The notes beneath the pieces are model-generated. The model saw only the letters and a list, made by a program, of their open reading frames with translations. It did no database searches and was not told the DNA's origin. From Neobacillus mesonae (GTDB lineage Bacteria; Bacillota; Bacilli; Bacillales; Cytobacillaceae), in NCBI RefSeq assembly GCF_023715155.1, contig NZ_JAMBNQ010000004.1, positions 1-64,000 of the forward strand: a DNA stretch of 64,000 nucleotides, read 5' to 3'. Position 1 is the stretch's first letter, and every line of letters starts with the position of its first letter. The position numbers were made by a program, and so were the translations under genes. Shown in pieces: positions 8,786 through 15,514 of the stretch.

Positions 8786-10522
8786 ATGGAACATATAGAT
8801 GCGGATATTTTAATTCTTGGAAGCGGCGGTGCTGGTTTATTTGCTGCTCATCATGCAGCAGACCAAAATCCAAACTTAAAAATTATTGTGGCTGCCAAAG
8901 GTTTAATCGGAAAATGTGGCTGTACAAGGATGGTTCAAGGTGGTTACAATGTCGTTCTCCATCCAGATGATTCAATGGAAAAGCATTTCTTTGACACCAT
9001 TAAAGGCGGCGGCGGCATAAATGATCAGGAAATGGCATGGACTCTCGTAAATGATGCACCTAAAAGAATCAGAGAGTTAGAAACCAAAATGGGCGTTTTT
9101 TTCGACAGAAACGAGGATGGAACAGTTCACCAAAAGCCATTTGCTGGACAGTCATTTGATAGAACTGTTCATAAAGGTGATTTAACAGGTATTGAAATTA
9201 TTTCTAGAATGCGTGATCAGCTTTTTGCAAAACCCAATGTCATAACGTGGGATGAAGTAAGGGCAATAGATTTATTAGTAGATGAAGATTCACAAAAAGT
9301 TGCCGGCTGTTTAATGCTAAATATTCGATCTGGTGAATTTATTGTTGTGCATTGTAAAGCAGTTATTGTAGGAACTGGCGGTGCGGCTACAATGTATAAA
9401 ATTGCTACACCAAGTTTGGAAAAGTCCGGAGACGGCATGGCAATGTGTTATCGTGCAGGCACTGATTTCATTGATATGGAAATGATGCAATTTCATCCTA
9501 CAGGGCTGCTTGCAGAAAATTCACGATTAAATGGCGGAGTTTTAGAAGAAGGTTTACGTGGAGCTGGTGGATATTTAATTAATGCACTTGGAGAAAGGTT
9601 TATGAAAAATTACGACCCAGAAAAGCTGGAACGTTCGACTAGGGACCGCGTTTCCAGAGCAGCCTATATGGAAATTATGGCTGGCCGGGGGACACCTCTT
9701 GGAGGGGTTTACATAGATGTATCCCATTTAGGAAAAGAAAATGTAAGAAGAATGTTCCCAGGTATGGTCGAACGCTGCCGTGATGTTGGTAAAGATCTAA
9801 GTGTGGAACCAGTAGAAATTTCACCTGCTGCTCATTTCCATATGGGTGGAGTAAAAGTTACAACGAACTGTGAATCGAATATTTCTGGTCTATTTGTTTC
9901 AGGTGAAGATGCGGGCGGTGTTCATGGAGCAAACCGGCTTGGAGGAAATGGAGTATGCGATTCTACAGTTTTCGGTGCAAGAGCAGGAGACGCGGCAGCT
10001 GCCTATGTAAATAATCTTAATAGTCCGGGAAAAGTTTCAGAAGCCGAATTAAATAATTTCATTAATCTCACTCTAGAACCATTTAATAGAGAAGAAGGAG
10101 AAAATCCTTTCTATATTCGGAACGCTTTAAAAAATCTCATGTGGGAAAAAGTGGGTTTGGTGCGAAATAAGAGAGATTTAGAAGAGGCACTCCTAGAATT
10201 AGATACATTAGAAAAACGGACAAATAACGTATCTGTAAAAGGCTCAACCAAATATAATTTAACATGGCAGGAATTTTTAAATGTTCGAAATCTCATAACG
10301 ATTGCAAAGATGGTAACGAAAAGTGCATTGCTTAGGGAGGAAAGCAGGGGCTCTCATTATCGAGAGGACTTTCCTGAAAGTAATGATGAAAATTGGTTAA
10401 ATAATGTTTTTGCTCGCAAAGGCCCTGATGGAGAACCTTTATTCTGGACAGAGAAAGTAAAACAATCCCGTATGGATATTTCAAAAATCCAAGGCCACAA
10501 AATTGTGGCAACAGTAAAATAA
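8786..10522 (+). CDS. Succinate dehydrogenase/fumarate reductase flavoprotein subunit
   Basis: The catalytic FAD subunit, 578 residues, interconverting succinate and fumarate in known relatives. It has the GSGGAGLFAA dinucleotide motif at the N-terminus, the substrate-site QFHPTGL, HFHMGGV, GANRLGGNG and a C-terminal Arg/His-rich RGSHYREDFP. The His that covalently carries FAD in SdhA/FrdA (normally in a HTxAA motif before QGG or EGG) is replaced by Cys46 in the segment CGCTRMVQGGYN, so FAD is probably bound non-covalently. The ATG at 8786 is preferred to GTG 8777, given AAGGGTGG immediately upstream. It is followed after 14 bases by the hydratase alpha gene. Confidence 0.9.
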   Translation: MEHIDADILILGSGGAGLFAAHHAADQNPNLKIIVAAKGLIGKCGCTRMVQGGYNVVLHPDDSMEKHFFDTIKGGGGINDQEMAWTLVNDAPKRIRELETKMGVFFDRNEDGTVHQKPFAGQSFDRTVHKGDLTGIEIISRMRDQLFAKPNVITWDEVRAIDLLVDEDSQKVAGCLMLNIRSGEFIVVHCKAVIVGTGGAATMYKIATPSLEKSGDGMAMCYRAGTDFIDMEMMQFHPTGLLAENSRLNGGVLEEGLRGAGGYLINALGERFMKNYDPEKLERSTRDRVSRAAYMEIMAGRGTPLGGVYIDVSHLGKENVRRMFPGMVERCRDVGKDLSVEPVEISPAAHFHMGGVKVTTNCESNISGLFVSGEDAGGVHGANRLGGNGVCDSTVFGARAGDAAAAYVNNLNSPGKVSEAELNNFINLTLEPFNREEGENPFYIRNALKNLMWEKVGLVRNKRDLEEALLELDTLEKRTNNVSVKGSTKYNLTWQEFLNVRNLITIAKMVTKSALLREESRGSHYREDFPESNDENWLNNVFARKGPDGEPLFWTEKVKQSRMDISKIQGHKIVATVK

Positions 10523-10536
10523 AAGGAGTGAGTGTA

Positions 10537-11460
10537 ATGGCAGTAATTGATTATAAAGCAAATTATACAAATGTTTGGGAGGTAGACGATAACTTTTATC
10601 AATATGTCGAGGATACATGTAAAACTTTATATATTGAATCACTTAAGGACCTGCCTCCAGATGTAAGACGTGCTTTAGAGAGAGCACATGAAAGAGAAGA
10701 ATTGGAAAGTGGAAAGGAAATATTATCAACATTAATTAAAACTGTTTCTACAGCAGACGACCAAAAACTGTTAATCTGTCAGGACACTGGCATCCCCGTT
10801 TATTTTCTTAAAATTGGCAGCCAAGTTCGATTTGATGGGATCAGGTTACAGCAGGCTATTAAAAAAGGAACTGAACGGGCTACGCTTGAACATCCGCTTA
10901 GGAGCAGTATTGTAAACACATTAACAAGAAAAAACCATGGAACATCAACTGGAAATCAAGTTCCTGTACTTCACTATGAATTTGTAGAGGGAAATGAAAT
11001 CGAGATTCTAATTGTTCCAAAGGGATCAGGTTCAGAAAATATGAGTTACCTGAAAATGTTAACCCCAGCTGCTGGAATTGAAGGTATAAAAAAATATGTA
11101 TTAGAATGCGTTTTTGAATCAGGGGCTAATCCATGTCCTCCAACTATTGTTGGAATTGGACTGGGAGGAACAGCAGATAAGTGTGCAGCCTTAGCTAAAA
11201 AAGCAGCCGCAAGAGAAGTGGGTTCTCCAAACCCGGATCCTGATGTAAGAAAACTAGAAGAAGAATTATATATTTTAATAAATAAGATGGGGCTTGGCGC
11301 ACAAGGTTTAGGTGGAAGTACAACTGCTTTAGCCGTACATATTGAGGCAGCGGATACTCATATGACTTGTAATCCCGTAGCTGTTAATATGATGTGCTGG
11401 CCGGCTCGAAGAATGAGAGCAACCTTTAAATCTAATCAAGAACCAATTATTTCTTACTAA
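10537..11460 (+). CDS. Class I fumarase / L(+)-tartrate dehydratase, alpha subunit
   Basis: A 307-residue [4Fe-4S] hydro-lyase alpha subunit. Candidate cluster cysteines lie in CQDTGIP, in GANPCPPTIVGIGLGG and in the C-terminal CNPVAVN region. The KGSGSENMS motif is typical of the class. Class I fumarases hydrate fumarate to L-malate; the close relative TtdA dehydrates L-tartrate to oxaloacetate, and length does not separate them. The ATG at 10537 is chosen over GTG 10528, with AAGGAGTG at proper spacing. The companion beta subunit follows after 20 bases, and the fumarate reductase-like genes lie just upstream, favouring a role at the fumarate/malate step. Confidence 0.85.
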   Translation: MAVIDYKANYTNVWEVDDNFYQYVEDTCKTLYIESLKDLPPDVRRALERAHEREELESGKEILSTLIKTVSTADDQKLLICQDTGIPVYFLKIGSQVRFDGIRLQQAIKKGTERATLEHPLRSSIVNTLTRKNHGTSTGNQVPVLHYEFVEGNEIEILIVPKGSGSENMSYLKMLTPAAGIEGIKKYVLECVFESGANPCPPTIVGIGLGGTADKCAALAKKAAAREVGSPNPDPDVRKLEEELYILINKMGLGAQGLGGSTTALAVHIEAADTHMTCNPVAVNMMCWPARRMRATFKSNQEPIISY

Positions 11461-11480
11461 TTAAAAAAGGAGAGAATCTA

Positions 11481-12080
11481 ATGGCTCATTATCGTTTAAA
11501 AGCTCCCTTAAGTGATGAGGATATTTTACGTTTGCATGCAGGAGACACTGTTACATTAGATGGAATTATTTTTGGTATTAGAGATGCTAACCTTATTCGC
11601 CTTTTCGATAAAAAGGTAGAACTGCCAGCTGATCTAATTCCTCAACTAAAAGGTTCTATAGGAATTCATACTGCGCCAGGAGTACGAAAACTGCATGATG
11701 GAACTTATGAAAAAATAAGTATTGGTACCACTACAAGTTATCGGATGGACCGATTTACTAAAGGGCTTTTGAAGGACTATGGTATGAAGGTGATTATTGG
11801 AAAGGGAGGTTTACTTGAAGATGGCAGTCAGGCACTTGTAGATTTCAAAGGCTGTTACTTTACTATTATCGGTGGATCGGCGGCTTTAGAAACAACTCAA
11901 GTGGAAGCGATAGAAGATGTTTGGTGGGAGGATTTAATGCCAGAAGCAATCTGGAAATTTAGAGTAAAGGATTTTGGACCATTGATTGTCTCCATTGATG
12001 CACATGGGGGTAATAAATATAAAGATGTTAAAAAAGTTGCTAAAGATAACTTAGATAAATTACTAGAAAGCCTTAATTAA
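11481..12080 (+). CDS. Class I fumarase / tartrate dehydratase, beta subunit
   Basis: A 199-residue beta subunit carrying the mobile catalytic domain of two-subunit class I hydro-lyases. The N-terminal HAGDTVTLDGIIF matches the family, but the usual RDAAH motif reads RDANL here, and the usual GPTTSxRM reads GTTTSYRM. The rest, including GKGGL and the IDAHGGN end, is conserved. It starts at ATG 11481 after AAAAAGGAG and ends the operon at a strong terminator. The altered motif hints at a substrate other than plain fumarate, but the overall assignment to the family is secure. Confidence 0.85.
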   Translation: MAHYRLKAPLSDEDILRLHAGDTVTLDGIIFGIRDANLIRLFDKKVELPADLIPQLKGSIGIHTAPGVRKLHDGTYEKISIGTTTSYRMDRFTKGLLKDYGMKVIIGKGGLLEDGSQALVDFKGCYFTIIGGSAALETTQVEAIEDVWWEDLMPEAIWKFRVKDFGPLIVSIDAHGGNKYKDVKKVAKDNLDKLLESLN

Positions 12081-12130
12081 ACAATAAAAAGCTACAAGTA
12101 GTTAAATTCTACTGTAGCTTTTTATTGTTT
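12079..12130 (+). terminator. Strong rho-independent terminator after the fumarase-like genes
   Basis: A stem of about 22 bp: arm 12079-12101, loop 12102-12108, arm 12109-12130, one bulged base. The downstream arm carries a TTTTTATTG stretch. It closes the operon 7612-12080. Confidence 0.92.
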
Positions 12131-12608
12131 ATAAAGAAAAGAAATATTTTCAATATCAGGTATGTTTATTCTTAAAATGATAAAGTTTAGTACAAGGAAG
12201 CTGAATTTTTAAAGCTATTATTAGAAGTATTTTAAATTTATGAAAATATAAGAATGGTGAAAAACTGCTAAATGCACGAGAAATGGGGGGAATACTTCAG
12301 TAAGCTGAAGTACATTTTAAGGGTTCTTCAAAATTTTAATATCATCTGTATATATTCAAGGTAAATACATAAAAGGTGTATTTGTCACTTCTTCAGTTCA
12401 TTAAATAAACAATTTGCCCAAAAATCTATTAATAGATTGCGGAATAAGGTTTCTGACGATATTATTTTCAATAAAGTGCAGAGACGCTCTTTTAACCAGA
12501 TAAAAAATTTGCGGATATGTATTTAAGGAAGAGAAGTTTTCATTTATTTTATTGTTAATCCCAGATTTTTTGATCCATAAATGTATAAAAAATCAGTATT
12601 CAAAAATA
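12131..12608. other. Intergenic region without a recognised gene
   Basis: AT-rich sequence between the fumarase-operon terminator and the 21-bp repeat array. No reading frame with a ribosome binding site, no RNA gene and no clear regulatory motif was recognised. Confidence 0.5.
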
Positions 12609-12712
12609 TAATAGCGAATTTAAGCCGTTTATCAGCTGATTTTCACCTTATATTAGCGAATCTTGTACCTCTATTAATGTTTCGAAGACCTTTATTAGCG
12701 AATTAAATACGG
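12609..12712. repeat. Five tandem 21-bp units (TATTAGCGAAT...ACCT)
   Basis: Units begin at 12609, 12630, 12651, 12672 and 12693, exactly 21 bp apart. The first and third to fifth share TA(A/T)TAGCGAAT or variants, and units 2-4 end in ACC(T). The last unit stops just before the ribosome binding site of the macro-domain gene. A 21-bp period equals two helical turns, which would put equivalent bases on one face of the DNA. Unit 4 is the most diverged. Confidence 0.85.
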
Positions 12713-12727
12713 GGAAGGAAAAATACG

Positions 12728-13705
12728 ATGCCATTAGAAATTGTCCGTCACGACATTACAAAAATGAAGGTAGATGCAATAGTAAATGCTGCGAATACGG
12801 AATTGCAAATGGGAGGCGGTGTTTGCGGGGCTATTTTTAGAGCTGCAGGTGCAAACGAACTACAGCAGGCATGTGATAAAATCGGTAAATGCAAGACAGG
12901 GGAAGCAGTTATTACCGACGGCTTTAACCTTGATGCAAAATATATCATTCATACTCCAGGCCCTATTTGGCGGGGCGGTTCCCATGGAGAGGCTGAACTT
13001 TTAAAGTCTTCCTATTATCATTCCTTGGAACTGGCCGTTAAAAACCAATGTGAATCAATTGCTTTTCCATTCATATCTACAGGTATTTTTGGTTATCCAA
13101 AAGAAGAGGCTTTACAGATTGCAGTGACCACCATCAGTTCATTTTTGTTAGTTCACGAAATGCAAGTATATCTTGTGGTGTTTGATAAAAAATTGTTCGG
13201 CATAAGCAAGAAATTATTTACTTCCATTCATCAATATATTGATGAGCACTATGTGGAGGAAGCTGAAATCGTCTTTAGACGCAAAGAAGCAGAACCGTAT
13301 ATATTAGAGCAGCGTTATGAAATGATTGATACAGATTCTTCACTAGAAAACCTTCTGAATCGGCTCGATGAATCCTTTTCGACACGGCTGTTGCGTTACA
13401 TTGATCAAAAAGGGCTGACAGATGTTGAGACCTATAAAAGGGCCAATATTGACCGCAGGTTATTTTCAAAAATTCGTAACGATGCCGATTATTCTCCTAA
13501 AAAGAAAACGGCCATCGCGTTTGCCATTGCACTTCAATTAAATTTGGATGAAACGATGGATCTGCTGGCAGCTGCCGGTTATACCTTGTCACGCAGCAAT
13601 AAATTTGATGTGATTATTGAATATTGTATCGAACATGACAATTACAATATTCATGAAATCAATGAAGTTCTATTTGCCTTTGACCAGCCTTTGCTTGGTG
13701 CTTAA
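12728..13705 (+). CDS. Macro domain protein with C-terminal helical extension
   Basis: The N-terminal half (about 1-150) is a macro domain, the fold that binds ADP-ribose and often removes it from proteins or nucleic acids. Clear motifs are DAIVNAANTELQMGGGV, GAIFRAAG, the HTPGP strand and STGIFGYP. The C-terminal third (about 210-325) is helical and repressor-like, with RRLFSKIRND and KKKTAIAFAIALQLNLDE resembling a helix-turn-helix region. I do not recognise a named family for it. GGGGAAGGAA precedes the ATG at 12728. A von Willebrand A protein follows after 78 bases, so the pair probably forms a unit. A role in ADP-ribose signalling or repair is inferred. Confidence 0.82.
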   Translation: MPLEIVRHDITKMKVDAIVNAANTELQMGGGVCGAIFRAAGANELQQACDKIGKCKTGEAVITDGFNLDAKYIIHTPGPIWRGGSHGEAELLKSSYYHSLELAVKNQCESIAFPFISTGIFGYPKEEALQIAVTTISSFLLVHEMQVYLVVFDKKLFGISKKLFTSIHQYIDEHYVEEAEIVFRRKEAEPYILEQRYEMIDTDSSLENLLNRLDESFSTRLLRYIDQKGLTDVETYKRANIDRRLFSKIRNDADYSPKKKTAIAFAIALQLNLDETMDLLAAAGYTLSRSNKFDVIIEYCIEHDNYNIHEINEVLFAFDQPLLGA

Positions 13706-13708
13706 AAT

Positions 13709-13735
13709 GTCGCTTTCAAAGCGACCATTTATTTT
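13709..13735 (+). terminator. Short hairpin between macro and VWA genes
   Basis: GTCGCTTT-C-AAAGCGAC (13709-13725) is a perfect short palindrome followed by a weak T-rich stretch. It may attenuate rather than fully stop transcription into the VWA gene. Confidence 0.5.
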
Positions 13736-13783
13736 CGCATTCCTGATATCCTTTGTTTATGAACAAAATGGAGGATGATTTTA

Positions 13784-14434
13784 ATGCAAAAGAATGTAAC
13801 AGAATTAGTGTTTATTTTAGACAAAAGCGGTTCTATGTCCGGGCTTGAAGAAGATACTATCGGTGGATTTAATGCCATGCTGAAAAAACAGCAAAAAGCA
13901 GAAGGAGAAGCCATTGTCACGACTGTTTTATTTAACCATGATTATGAATTGCTACATGACCGTATAAATGTTAAAGGCATTTCTCCTATCACAAACAAGG
14001 ATTATGAAGCAGGAGGCACAACAGCATTATTGGATGCGATTGGTTTTACCATTCAAAAAATAGTGAATGTCCAAAAGAAAACGTTGGAGGAAGAACGTGC
14101 TGAAAAGGTACTATTTGTTATCACAACAGACGGGCTGGAAAATACCAGCCGTGAATTCACCGCGGACAAAATCAAAAAAATGGTGCAGTATCAGAAAGAA
14201 AGTTATGGCTGGGAATTTTTATTCCTTGGCGCAAATATCGATGCCATCTCAACTGCAGAGCAATTTGGAATCGAAGAGGAATTTGCAGTCGATTATCATG
14301 CGGATCATGCCGGAACACAATTAAACTTTGAATCAGTTAATGAAGCTGTCACAAACCTTCGAAGCGGTCAAAAGATTGACCGAAGCTGGAAAAAGGGGAT
14401 TGAAAGGGATTTTAATCGACGGTCGAGGAAATAA
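13784..14434 (+). CDS. von Willebrand factor A domain protein (TerY-like)
   Basis: A 216-residue cytosolic protein made of a single VWA domain. The metal-ion-dependent adhesion site is clear: DKSGSMSG near the N-terminus, the conserved Thr in AGGTTALLDAIG and Asp in TTDGLEN. Such small VWA proteins usually act as scaffolds that bind a partner through a divalent cation. No signal peptide or membrane segment is seen. The ATG at 13784 is used because GGAGG (13770-13774) is spaced for it, not for the ATG at 13775. It follows the macro-domain gene and is ended by a strong terminator, so the two may work together; the partner is unknown. Confidence 0.85.
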   Translation: MQKNVTELVFILDKSGSMSGLEEDTIGGFNAMLKKQQKAEGEAIVTTVLFNHDYELLHDRINVKGISPITNKDYEAGGTTALLDAIGFTIQKIVNVQKKTLEEERAEKVLFVITTDGLENTSREFTADKIKKMVQYQKESYGWEFLFLGANIDAISTAEQFGIEEEFAVDYHADHAGTQLNFESVNEAVTNLRSGQKIDRSWKKGIERDFNRRSRK

Positions 14435-14443
14435 TAGAATCGC

Positions 14444-14475
14444 GGGAGGGATTTTTATATAAATTCCTCCCTTTT
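14444..14475 (+). terminator. Terminator after the VWA gene
   Basis: GGGAGGGATTT (14444-14454) pairs with AAATTCCTCCC (14461-14471) and is followed by TTTT. The globin regulatory region begins immediately downstream. Confidence 0.9.
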
Positions 14476-14478
14476 CAA

Positions 14479-14494
14479 TGTGATGTAAATCACA
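14479..14494 (+). promoter_or_regulatory. FNR-type binding site upstream of the globin gene
   Basis: TGTGATGTAAATCACA is a full match to the TGTGA-N6-TCACA dyad bound by FNR/CRP family proteins in Bacillus. Its centre (14486.5) is 41.5 bases before the start site predicted from the -10 box, the classic position for activation. Confidence 0.85.
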
Positions 14495-14515
14495 AATCTT
14501 TTTTACGGTTTACAC

Positions 14516-14521
14516 TATAAT
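14516..14521 (+). promoter_or_regulatory. -10 box of the globin promoter
   Basis: A perfect TATAAT with no good -35 hexamer at the expected distance; the FNR-type box takes that place. This arrangement is typical of an activator-dependent promoter. Predicted start of transcription is about 14528. Confidence 0.75.
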
Positions 14522-14564
14522 GATAGTAGAAAATACATCATGCAAGAAAAAGAGGGAATAAATC

Positions 14565-14918
14565 ATGACAATTGCATTTGGTCAGGAACAAGTGAATGAA
14601 TTAGTAGAACGTTTTTATGATAAGCTCTTACAAGATTCCTACTATGTGAACATGTTTAAAGAAAGAAATACAGATATCGAAGTTTTGAAGGAGAGACAGA
14701 GGAAATTCATCAGCCGTTTGGTTTCAGATGAATCAGACAAAGAAGAAGGGAAACACGTCTCACAAGTGAAAGAAAGACACCCATTTCATATTGCACCTGA
14801 AAGAGCTGTAGCATGGTTTGGAAAATTGAAAGAAACGATGGATGAAATGGAAATGGACGATGCGGCAAGAGCGCATCTCAAAGAGAAGGTCGAATTTTTG
14901 TTGAAAAAGATTGTTTGA
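14565..14918 (+). CDS. Truncated hemoglobin-like globin
   Basis: A 117-residue heme protein resembling group II/III truncated hemoglobins. Visible features are the N-terminal FYDKLLQDSYYVNMF helix, the KERQRKFISRLV helix, and RHPFHIAPERAVAWFGKL, where the His residues supply the proximal heme ligand region. Slightly shorter than typical family members (about 120-135). Such globins handle oxygen or nitric oxide. The ATG at 14565 follows AGAGGGA. An FNR-type box with a matching -10 lies upstream, so low oxygen should induce it. It stands alone between two terminators. Confidence 0.8.
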   Translation: MTIAFGQEQVNELVERFYDKLLQDSYYVNMFKERNTDIEVLKERQRKFISRLVSDESDKEEGKHVSQVKERHPFHIAPERAVAWFGKLKETMDEMEMDDAARAHLKEKVEFLLKKIV

Positions 14919-14937
14919 AATAAGTACCAATATAAAG

Positions 14938-14976
14938 AGCGCAGGGAACGAGTTCAATGTCCTCTGCGCTTTTTAT
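14938..14976 (+). terminator. Terminator after the globin gene
   Basis: AGCGCAG (14938-14944) pairs with CTGCGCT (14964-14970), extended by GGGA/TCCT, and is followed by TTTTTATA. Confidence 0.88.
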
Positions 14977-15011
14977 ATTAAAAGTTTTTAGACCTTTAAG
15001 ATTTTTCAGTT

Positions 15012-15300
15012 CAGCGCCCAGCCAGTTTTCCTCCTCGAATGAACTGCCAAAATATCTTGCGTAATAGGTTGAAGCAGATCAAGGTCTGACAATCTAAAGC
15101 GGAGGCGACTGTTCAACTGCGACAGATGTTGGAGGGCTGGCACTCCAAATCCTGTTTTTTAGAATTTGAAGGGACGGACCGAAACGGCCGAAAAGTTAGG
15201 AGCCGCAGCTAGACAGCAACTTTTAAAGTGGCCCATAAAATCAAGAAGGACCTTATAGGCCCCAGAGCATTTGCTTGTAAGCGCTAACTAATGTCCCTTG
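15012..15300. repeat. Intergenic repeat element, copy 1 (CAGCGCCCAGC type)
   Basis: The block at 15012-15038 matches 59722-59748 at 25 of 27 positions, and resemblance continues through CTTGCG and AAGCAG-TC-AGGTC. Farther on, GGAGGCGACTG and a CTTGTAAGCGCTAAC end are reminiscent of the long interspersed repeats common in Bacillus genomes. No gene is present from 14919 to 15514. The function of such elements is unknown; they are probably transcribed as structured RNA or are mobile relics. Confidence 0.7.
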
Positions 15301-15514
15301 TATTTTTCTGGTAACGAAATTTGTAAACGGTTAAAGGATTAAATTTTTTCAGAAAAAATAATCCAAAAGATAGAACATTTCCCACGATATTTTAGTATAA
15401 TAGTCCAAGTAAAGATGAATTTATTCTTTTTAGAAGGTGATTTTACTAAAGTTGTATTTTTATAGGTAAATGGTCTTTCATCTAAAAACTATATCATTAC
15501 TTGGAGAATGGGTC

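Noticed and set aside
8695-8970. Plus-strand frame overlapping the flavoprotein gene
   Set aside because: It is an out-of-frame shadow of the membrane anchor and flavoprotein genes, Cys-rich by chance.
12609-12712. A CRISPR array
   Set aside because: The units are contiguous, 21 bp long and diverged, with no unique spacers and no cas genes nearby.
15276-15289. TGTAAGCGCTAACT as a CcpA (cre) site
   Set aside because: It matches 13 of 14 consensus positions, but it lies inside the interspersed repeat, whose usual end contains such an AAGCGCT sequence, and is over 200 bases from the next start codon.
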